DNA of 64,000 nt from Trichoplax sp. H2 (Eukaryota > Placozoa > Uniplacotomia > Trichoplacea): positions 1-64,000 of the forward strand of contig NOWV01000283.1 of the NCBI GenBank assembly GCA_003344405.1, read 5' to 3'. The translations under genes and the position numbers were made by a program. This document shows positions 26,451 through 37,300 of this stretch, piece by piece; position 1 is the stretch's first letter, and each line of letters begins with the position of its first letter. The notes under the pieces are model-generated. The model worked only from the letters and a program-made list of their open reading frames with translations. It had not been told where the DNA came from and ran no database searches.

Positions 26451-28598
26451 TCAAAACTATGAATACTGCTGATTTTACCTTTGATTTTGCTAGTTGCAAT
26501 AGTTGTAATAGTTGCAATGTTGATACTTCCACATTACTTCATGCAGTGAAGGTTTATTTTTAGAATTTTTCTTCAAGCATTTTATTATTTTAATAAGTAA
26601 TGTATTTTTAAAATAACTTAATTTGATTTTACTACGGAAGATTTAACTTAATATCGTAAACCCGACTTCATTATTCGGATTGGAACAAAAAAATATTTTA
26701 TAGCACAATTTTGATAAGAATTTCACGATATTAGGTTGTAATTTATGTGATATATTTAGTCAGTATAATACTCATGCTCTTATCAAGGTAAAAACTTGTA
26801 GCCAATTTTGATTAAAAAATACAGTAGAAATAGTGTTACTTTGTTATTGAATACAGTGTAAACTGGAACGTTCCGATCTAGGTGCTAATTTAAGATTGTT
26901 AGTCCGTCTTAGTCTTTTTTATAGTTATATATTATATGACGTAGAAAAGCATAGTTTGTAGATTTAGAAATGTTGGGAATCTAGAGTACAATTTATCAGA
27001 TCATATGTATTTAATTTCCAGCTCGTTTGGAATGCTTTAGAAAAGTAATTTGCTAGTCTGGTACCACCAACTGCTCTGCGTAGCATATAAAAAGTGGCGT
27101 AGTTCAGTAGAAAAGCAGTTCAAGCCTTAGCTTAAGATAGAAGGTGAAGATTAGGATTTTCCTAAATTCGTGAGTAAGTCATAATTTACGTATGCAGTTT
27201 GATTAATTGTAAAATACAATTATGCCTTTGTAGTCTAGCAATCTAGAAATTATTAATATTCTTAATTTCAAATATCAATTGCCAATATGATCAATTAGCT
27301 AAATACTAACGAAATCTGTTTAATTAGCAAGTACAGTGCTTTGCTCCGTAACAGAGGTATCTCCCTTTAATTTTCTAGTGTTAGAATTCCAAAAATTTTA
27401 GTTTTACTCACAAATTTTCCTCCATTATTACTTTTACAATAAATTATCTGCTTGTTACGGAGTAACTTTTGCATAGCTATCGTGGCACAATTTTCATAAG
27501 ATAACTAATCTAAGAATGAGTTCACATTAATTTATCTATGGTTTTTGCACATATTTATTAAATAATAGATAACTGTTTAGTTTAATAATGATCCTTACAA
27601 TCTGATAATATTAATAAAGTTTCCATTTTCTAGTACGACATTTTGTTATTCTCCAAAATAGCAACTTCTCCGACCGCTCGGACTTTCTATTAGCCTAAGA
27701 AAATGATAAATGTTACAATTATGAGATAACATCGCTCCAAGTATTGAATGATACAAGAGAAATATCTATAAATGTTTTTATCAAGTAATGTTATTATCTC
27801 CAGCATCATCATAGCAGCCAAAGTGACTATAACTATGAATGATTGTAGTCTATAGTAACAGTCTTTAAGAGTCAAAATGCTCATTTTAAGCAATTACTAA
27901 GTCAGTGTGACGTCAAATAAATCAGGATAGTAACCATAGAAACGCGATAGGCGTAAAATATAATTCTCTTATCAATCAATCCTTAACCATTAGGAACTTT
28001 ATGCCTTAGTACAAGTTTCAATAACAAAAATGTTGGTTATTATTAAATCATCAATTCTATTTTTTTAAATATTTTTAAGTATCTGCTTCCATTTTATGAA
28101 AATCTGCACACACAATGACAGTCTATATTTTTACCGGTATACTAGTCCCTCAAACTATCACACACCAAATGACACTCTCTATCAGTTCAAGTGTTAAAAT
28201 AACCATTTGTACATTTTACTTGTGTAATTAAATAAGAGTATGGAGCGAATCAAAGATTGTTTGTTTAATGCTAATGTTCACACATCGATTATATTATTAC
28301 AATACGGATGACTTGATCGAATCGGCTAGATTTTTAGGCGGTTGTAGCTAAGTAACGTATAGAAAATAAGGATTGCTATGCTTTCAATTATCAGGTCACT
28401 ATGAACATAGAAATCGGATATAATTTCATTCAATCTATTCTTAATAGAATACATGGATTGTTTTGCTTATTGTAAAGACTAATGCGCAAAGCAATTACTT
28501 TTAAGTAAGATTGCTACAAATAATGTAGTCGACTATAATTTCTTCTCATTTATTCCTACTCTCAATCTTTTTATCATTAATAAAAATCTCGTATTAGG
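26451..28598. other. Gene-poor DNA with a dispersed repeat fragment
   Basis: The stretch at about 26570-26760 (TTTTAAAATAACTTAATTTGATT, ACGGAAGATTTAACTTAATATCGTA, CCGACTTCATTATTCGGATTGGAA) resembles about 46865-46990 upstream of the TPR fragment, so it is a dispersed repeat. No gene was recognised. Confidence 0.4.
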
Positions 28599-29232
28599 TT
28601 GTGACAGTCTTATATACTGTATTAGAGTAGAAATATCTATGTTAGGATAATTCTGTTAGCCTATCCTCATTTAGTTAACTTCTAATTCGGATATGCTGTG
28701 TTTTAATATAGCACTGACTTTTTATGACAGAGACATATATATATACACATACTGAATTAATAGTTATAATAGGGAATGCAAATCATCTACTTACAGTTCA
28801 AATCATTGTGATTGTAACTTACTTATGGTAGATTGTAAATTATAATGGAAATGTTGCGTGATAAGACATATCATAATCTATCTATTCTATATTAGTTATC
28901 AGATTTCTATGTTCGCAAATACTGTTGTTTGCATTAAGGAAGCAGTAGCTAAAATTAATATCTAATTCAGTGAATGATTCCAAAGTTAGTCGTACCAACT
29001 ATGACTCATGAACTATTGAGGAATAGTATATAAATGCAGTATATCGTGTAATAAAGAGGATTCTCAAATTTAATGTTTAACGTAAAATATGAGGCGTCTA
29101 AGTCTTTTTGTAGTCTGCTAGTAGAGCAAAAGTGTTTCTGATAGTGCAGATATCGTTACTTGATACGTGGTTCAAGGAATTGACTTATTGATCGTACATT
29201 ACGTTATCTTGCTGCAAAGCTGTTTTGTGACA
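28599..29232 (+). mobile_element. Second copy of the 6.4-7.0 kb element, one end truncated
   Basis: Read forward it matches the reverse complement of 6362-6990: GTGACAG-CTTATATACTG, TTAGAGTAGAAATATCTATGTTAG, GCCTATCCT-ATTTAGTTAACTT, GGGAATGCAAATCATCTACT, and the closing TTACGTTATCTTGCTGCAAAGCTGTTTTGTGACA region, which is the terminal inverted repeat. The opposite terminal repeat is absent, so the copy is truncated or diverged at its left end. There is no transposase frame. Confidence 0.75.
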
Positions 29233-31138
29233 TAGGTATCATACAGTTATCATGACATTAGATGCCATCAAAATTAACCCAAATGCTAAATACTGGTATA
29301 CTTATGGAAGCAGATGCATTATAAACTTAAAAAAGCTTGTAATATTAACTTATTTAGTTTTATAAATCCTTTTGAATCAAGTATTCAATCAAGTTTTTTC
29401 TCTTATTGATAAGAGATAATATAATCTAATTGCCTTGCATAATCGTAAAATATAGCTTTCATTCATTCTTGTCGAGTAGCTTCCGTAGATAGTTTCGAGT
29501 TAGGTTCTCTGATTAATACTGGAAATGATCATTTAATCAGATATGCTAAATTTTTTACATTATTTTTCTAATTTGAGGCATCCATGAAGGAACGATGATA
29601 ATTATACTAATCCAATTACAGGTATAGAATATGCAAACTAGCCTAGAAATTCAGTTAATATTGCAATAAAAATGCTACAGGGGAGTAAATTATCCTAATA
29701 CAATGCACAAGAATACACCTCTAAATTTTTATATGACCAGCAAGTATAAGGCCTAATCAAATCCTTAAAAAGTTATGTGAGAATATGCTTACGAGAAATT
29801 ACATATGGCACAGTTTTATTGCAGCATGAAACATGTTAGTGACTTTGCAGCTGAATCCTTTTAGTACTATCATTCATCCGACGACGTTAAAGCAATATCG
29901 TTCTTAGTGGCTGACCTTACTATCCTTGTGACAGTATACCACAAGTACCCTGACGTTTTCTTGCTTATTAATGTAAACTGGATCATTATAATTTAATTGG
30001 TAAGCTACTAGTTCTTTTTCTTACATTATAGCATAATCCTATGTTATCTATAAACAATAAGCATGATTAATAAAATGGTGATGCATAAAATTCTCCATTC
30101 ACTTGATTCTATACAGAACTAAGGCTGATCGGCAAGGGACCATTAGTAATCAACTACTTGGCCATCAACACTAATTACTAAAGACGTTTTAATTATGATG
30201 CTTAATGTAAAGAAGGCCTAATTTAAAGCATCTTAGTATCAGAAAACTATTATATTATTACCAAATGCATGATTAATTGTTATTTAACCACACCTTTCTC
30301 ATTTTGATCTTTGTTATCCTTATTATTAACGACTGGCTTTGATATGCAAAATAGATTGGTTCGAATCCATTATCTTATTATCCATTAGTCAGTAATATTA
30401 TCTGCTCATTCTCATGACATCGTCCAAATCATTTTGACAACGGAAGAACATGTTCATAACTATTCATAGTTAGTATAGACATTTCTGAAATCCAAGTATT
30501 CCTATCTTTGATGGAAAGTTTACTCTAAAAGCGTGATATTAATACTGAACATCAGCTGAATGAAGAATTTGTATTATTAGATTATAATTTAACAGCTTCA
30601 CGGCAATTTCATTCCATTTGAAACAGTGTCAGATACTCTAAAAGCGATTAAAGGCGGTCAATTTTTTGTCAATTTACCAATTGAAAATACATCAAAGGCT
30701 TCTAAGAGTTTTCGCTTTGGATGTGAAGCTATAGCAATTTTGCTCAACTTTATTTCTGTCCTATCTTATCAATCTACAGGTGGCATTATCTTCTATCGCT
30801 ATGAAGTCAATTAATTTACTCTGATTAAATTGAAGTTACTAGATCGAAGCGTATTGCCGTCCAATAAGAGGATTGCATTTCTATTGCAAATCTAACTACC
30901 ACTAGGAATGTCCTATATCCTACGCTTCTAAGGAGAAAAAAGATTGCCTCTAAAACGGATATTCAAGATTTAAACGACTCATAAAATAGGAACTGATCAA
31001 GAAAATCTTGACTAGCTCATCTCCTTAGTATATTTATTTTACAATTTATCTCTGGAAGCTAGTTTTGCCTCATGAACTATTCCGAAACACCTATCCTACT
31101 TTTACGATTCTAATCTACCTAACCCAATTGATCTCCTG
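29233..31138. other. Intergenic DNA upstream of the ADGRA-like gene
   Basis: No gene was recognised. A frame at 30626-30814 has no ATG start and no domain. A GGTTCGAATCC string at 30357-30367 resembles a tRNA B box but no tRNA fold surrounds it. The ADGRA promoter should lie in the last few hundred bases but shows no distinctive motif. Confidence 0.4.
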
Positions 31139-31389
31139 ATGGATTTTCATATCAATTGGGTATATCAGCTTCTACTATTCCTCATTAGTTTATACCTTAA
31201 GCTATCCTTGGTGGATGGCCAATGTCCGCCAAATCTACAAGCATTAAATTGTAATTGTTCAATACTGCAGCAAGCTAGGATTAATGGTGGCATACGTAAT
31301 AAACTAACGAGAAATGTTTCATGTCGAAGTACTTCTATCCGTATCATGCCCGTTTTCGAACAGCCATTTGCATCAACGATTGGATCTTT
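31139..31389 (+). other. ADGRA exon 1: signal peptide and LRR N-terminal cap
   Basis: The ATG opens a hydrophobic signal sequence (LLLFLISLYLKLSLVDG) followed by C-P-P and a C-N-C pair typical of an LRR N-terminal cysteine cap. The exon ends in phase 2 at GTAAGT (31390), the phase used by every LRR exon that follows. Confidence 0.85.
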
Positions 31390-34300
31390 GTAAGTTCTTA
31401 AATAGATAAGATCTAGATAAAACTTATACGAAGAATTATTATTTTTCAGTCAGTTTATGAGTTATCTCGCAGTAATTCTCAAAATCCACTAAAGTTTCCG
31501 TAATCGATAAATAATTATATGAGAAAGGTATCAAAATCAGGCGAGATAATTTCCATTCTTAGCTGCTTAGTTCTCTAAAATAGCTATTTTTAGAAAAGCG
31601 ATTTTCGTTGTATGATTAGCATACTTTACTCATGACTAAGGTGGCTTAATTTATCAGAAATAATTGCAATATGAATGTAGAAACAACCTACAGCTTGAAT
31701 TCCTTCTAAGCATATTGCACATTTGATATCACTAAGAATAGTCGCTTAATATCTAGTAACATACTGTTGAACGATGATTTAATGAATTAATACTTTTCTA
31801 CACTTATAGGGATTTGTCTTTAAATAATTTTCACGAAATTCAAGATCAAGCATTTATTAACTTAACTGCAGTAACCTATATGTAAGTATGAATTAATTAA
31901 TCACAGCTTATGGTATAGTAGATTATAACATAAGGAGAAAAAATATAAAAAAAGGTATTCCGGGGAATTAGCTTAATTTATCGGTTTTGCCTTGCTACTC
32001 ATTTGTATCTGTTCTTATTTGTATATAAAAATTTACTTATTTCCTAAGCGGTTGTTACAATGATTCTAATAAGTTGACTTCGAAATCAGTCAGTAGACTT
32101 TCTACATTTTTTTAAGCTAACAGCCTGGAGTATATCATAATATGTTTCAACTTCTATTTTTATATCTATTTCAACCGCCTAAAGATCCAATTTTAGTTTC
32201 AATTATAAGAGTAGTAATAATGAAGACATCTAATCATCATCAAGCCTCATTAGGTTTCATCGACTGTTATTAAAGAACATTAGATACCGTGAATTAGAAA
32301 TAAACACCACGCAGTTCACAGTTGTCTTAGATCTACATCAATATCTAAACTGCTACAAATTTTAGTATTTTAATCCCATCCGCTAGGTCGAATATAACAG
32401 ATTCCAATGTTTGCCTTATGAACATACATTCCCAATCCTTCTCGCCATCATAGTAAATTATTCACAGGTCATTCTCGTAGTAATAGTAGAATGAGATGTA
32501 TGGTTTTGACCTCAATTCCACAAGAGCGAAGACTTCTTAGTTGAACCTGCAATAATCTGCACTATAAAGAATACTATTCTTCTGCAAAGAAATACTTTGT
32601 TGCCTGCATCAAGTATAGCTCCTCAAGACTATTATTTATTACATAATATAGCATGATTTCTGTATCAGCTTTTATACTAGCTGATAAGTCCTAGTTAATA
32701 CCATTAACTTTGAAACCTTCCCATGAACTAAATGATGATCTTACTTGCCATTACCCAATGAAGACTGTAGGATTTACGAACTTAGATATCTGAATGACTA
32801 ATACAAATAGCCAGATTACATAATTTCCATACATGGGGCATTCTGGAGTTAACATCCAATCTGCATAAAGTAATTGATTGTAGATTATTCTCAACTTTCA
32901 TATGAGATGACCATTAATTTCGGTAACATAGTCTGGCAATAATGCTCTATGATCTGAATTAATTACTGACGAAATAATGGTTAAACAACAAAAGTGTCTT
33001 AAGGAAGATACAACTTTCCTGATCTGTATAATACAGTGAATTATAAGACAGTAATATACTATTATAGATTTTAACAATGTTCAGCTGTAAATGCTAGAAA
33101 AATTTACGAGACTAGAATTACGATATTTATCCAACATACTATACTACATTTAGCACGTTAGTTCTCTTTTTACTTGGCGATGTTTCTATATTACGTAACT
33201 GTTAATACATCGCTAGCAGAACTACCGCACATTTTGTTCATCTATCATGTTATAACCAAATTTAAGTAATCTACTCTTATTTTTAAATTTGCTTCATAAG
33301 GAGACTATAAGGCCTTAGTCTATTTATTGCTTTTTTTCAGTAATTTAGAAGGCAGCTTTTTATCAGGAATACAAAGTAAAGCATTTTCTAACTGCAAGCG
33401 CCTGAAAAATTTGTAAGTCAAATATTGTAATTTTAAATTATCCTAATTTAAATTCCTTTAATTCGCTAATTATGGCGGCAACGATAGCAAATAATTTCAG
33501 TAATTCGGATGAGAGTTTATAAAGAACTTTACGGAACTTATTTCATTAATAATTCATTTTACTTTCCTTAATTAATGAATAATTGTCTGGCGTATGATGA
33601 AGAATACTACGAAAAAATCAGTTTACTAGTCTTCCACCAAGGCTATTTATCCATTCTAATGCACTACAATATTTGTAAGTTATATCATTTATTTGCTATG
33701 ATTGAATTGATGTTAGTCTATATCTAAGGTTACAATATATTTAAGTACTTTACCTGCCGACTATTCTGGTTTACTTTACATCATTTTGGCAATTATCGAT
33801 GTTCACTTTGTCAGTTTTTCATAGCAACGTATGCTGTCGTTAAGATAAAATGAGGACAGAGTACAGGACTTTGTCTTTCCAAAATAATTCTTTGTCACAG
33901 TTTTACCGTAAGATTTCCTAGATGCACTATCTAATCGTTACTATAATCTCATATGGTTCAATTCGTTACTTATAGAGATTTGTCCGGAAATTTTATAAGG
34001 TATCTGCATGCGGATACATTCTACAATGCTAAAGCATTAACCTCACTGTAAGTATCAGTGGTGAATTTACTTAGATCTACGTTCCTTAAAAGATTATTTT
34101 GCTGCATATCTTATTCGTATATTATCATTTTTCTAGAAATTTAACAAATAATCTTCTAGAAACATTGCCGCTACAAACATTTAGCCGTTTAGACTCTCTC
34201 AAATTTCTGTAAGTAGCATCAAGACCATTTACATTATCTATACTTGTCAGAAAATTGGAATTAGCAATTACAATTAGCAGTTCAGATGTCAAATCCAATT

Positions 34301-37300
34301 CTATCACGGCACATTTTATGCCATAGCCCAGTCTAATAGAATAATTTTTGATGAGATTCATGTGACGATTATTAATATCCTGGAAATTGGTAGTACACAT
34401 TAGTACTTGTTTAAAGATATACTGAATATTTATTAATTCTATTTTGTTTTAAATTAAAGTAATATCGATAGCAATCCGCTAACATGCGACTGTCGGCTGC
34501 GTTGGTTGATGGCATGGGTAAAATCAACTCGGATTAATTTGTCTCTATCGCAGTCCGCAAAATGTAGTCAACCTTACTCTATTCAAGGTCGAATGTTTAG
34601 CAGTTTAACTTGGAAAGATTTAGCGTGTGGTGAGTCTAGAAACAGTGAAATGGAGTTATCACGTTATTAATTCATTTTCATCATCTCTCATATTTTTATC
34701 TGAATGCATTAGAAAAACTTAAAATTTAAAATTTGCAATTTATCATTTCTAGGTCCACCTGCAATGAAATCCAAGCCTGCAGACAGTCAACTACTATTTC
34801 ATAGAGATAAAATTACTTTACGGTGTCAAGCGAGTGGAGATATATATAGTACTGAAATGTCTTGGTTATTCCATAAGCACGAAATACCAAATGCTAGAGT
34901 TATTAACCATACGGCAGTTAAAAATTATAGTCAAATTTATACGTATACCGTAGAAACGACACTGACTCTAGATCTTATAGACTCAAGTGCTGCTGGCCAA
35001 TATATATGTGAATTTCGAAATGAAGCTGGTAAATCAGTTGCGAAAACACAGGTAATTAAATGGCTACAGTATCTATCATATTTTTAAAAAGGGCGATGAC
35101 AAAACAATAAATAGTAGATATCAAATTTACACCTGTTTAATAGCGTTGCCAAAGAAAGGCTATTCATTCCCTGCTTTATCTTTATTTAGTTAGCTATACT
35201 CAGTATCGATTTGTAACTAGCTAAAATAGCATAATGCCAAGCCTTCGAATGACAATCTACTTCATATTTGTATACAATTTTTTCTGCTAATACAGTTTAT
35301 TTGAACTCTATCCTTTTAAATAGATTTATGTAGCCAGTTCTGGTGTTAAATTTTGTAATGCTTCTACGACGCAAAGCGATAAGGGTACATTTAACTGGCC
35401 ACAGACGATGGGACAAGTTACTGTGCATTTACCTTGTCCGAAAGGAGCACAATTTGACTCTCAGCAAAGTTCAGAATCTCAGCAAGCAACAGTTCGTCGA
35501 AGCTGCACGAAATATGGCGCCTGGAACTTGATGGATGATAGCGATTGTCAATTCCAATATTTTCTTACGCAACAGCTATTTCTGTTATCCCGGGTAATTA
35601 TTTTTGAGAGTTTATTCGTTACATGTCTAATTAGTTATTTCCAATTTGCATTTGATACTACTAAATTGTCGATTTAGCGATGAAATAACTCGTTAGTTAG
35701 TACAGAATTTACTTTTAACAGTTTTCTTGTTAGTATTTAATATTGCACTAATTACTATCTGGAAACTTTGTAATCCTATAGGATGTAAATATTACGGACT
35801 TACATTTTAGAAATTTTGTAGTCTAATATTTGTAAACTTATTAAGTATGGAACTATGAACAAGATTAATGATCAATTCTGTCAAGAATAGCTTATTAGTC
35901 AAATGCAATCACTACAGTACGATTTAATAAGTAGAATTCAATTGAATACCAACATTCCCACTATCAATGATTATAATTAATCAACTATTTTCTTCAATAG
36001 ATTATTGTCAACGATGATGCATCAGCTACTATGGTTGGGACTAAATTTCAAAAATTAATCATTCAACATTATTCCCTTGTTCAACCCACTGATGTCTACT
36101 TAAGCTCGTTGATCTTAGAAAACTTGCAAACAGTAGCCAAGAGCAATACGAATGTAAGTCTTTGCATGGCTTATCCATTACTGGTAACTAATAATATAAA
36201 AATGTTTAGAATATTCACAATTATCTTGCTTCTATCTGCTATTTTAGGTTATGATGGTAATTATAAATGCAATCAATCTTTTCATGTCCAGTAAAACTAG
36301 TGCTTTAACTGAAGCTCAAGATTTACATAATGCCTGTACAAGGTATAAAATATTAAATGCTTATATTCAGCTAAGAAAAGCTGGTTTAATGATACCCTAT
36401 TTTTATAAATAAAAGTGTGACAATGTTATTATAACCGCTACTTTATCAATTACTATTTAGAATGATCAATGTGTTACAGCGATTGCTAAATTATATTGCC
36501 CCTCTTTCGCCTGGTATCAAATTTAATCAACTTGTTCTGGATAATCTTGCACTAGCAAATATTCAACTCAATCTCGACAATCAATTTCAAAGTATTCTAT
36601 ATGTCTTATTATTGCAATCTGGCCAGAAAGTAATTAATAAAATTACAAGCGAAAATCTTCAGCTTAATCGTGGTGACTTAACTGAAGACTTCTTCAACGA
36701 TAAGGCATGCTTTTCTAGCTATTTAAAATAACTTAAATAAAATGATTGCTACATATATATAATAAAGTATTGAAACATAATGTAAACTAATCATATGCTT
36801 TTAAGATTATTAATCGGAGTCTAAATCAAACGTTAGCAGTTCTCTTTTGTCCTTGAAAAATAATTGATACATAGTAACAGAATTATAACTAAATTTTGTT
36901 TCGGTAGCTAGTAGATTGATGACTCAATCTATTTAAGTTCAAATTGTTTGTAATGATGTATTAACGAAATACGAAATATTTAATAATCTCGACGATTTGA
37001 AGTTTAAATAGACAGCAACGGTAACAAAAATAGTTTACCAGTTTAAACCAGCACTTATTAGTAATCGAAATTAGAGGATTTCTTTCTCACATTTTTAGAG
37101 CATAACTGCAGGAATTTACCTTCCGAAAACTTTTCTACAAAGTGCATTTCCACTTCGTGGAACTAAAAGTCTGCAAGTTCTTATCCTAAGAAATACTAAT
37201 TTATTTCCATTATCGGTTATACAAAGAAAAAACTATCAGTTATCAGGAAGTGTACTAATAGCGAGAATAGGTCAGTTGTATACATAATGCAATAGCAGAA

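Noticed and set aside
27090-27140. GTGGCGTAGTTCAGTAG followed by AGTTCAAGCC, resembling tRNA promoter boxes of a SINE
   Set aside because: The two boxes are only about 20 nt apart, far less than in a tRNA or SINE head, and no repeat copies were seen.
30357-30367. GGTTCGAATCC, a perfect tRNA B-box string
   Set aside because: The T stem does not pair fully and no acceptor, D or anticodon arm can be built around it.
34125-34400. 91-codon minus-strand frame
   Set aside because: It overlaps ADGRA exon 6 antisense and has no independent support.
36462-36731. 89-codon frame as an independent gene
   Set aside because: Its first 56 codons are ADGRA exon 12, entered by a splice acceptor at 36460; the rest after GTAATT at 36630 is intron.
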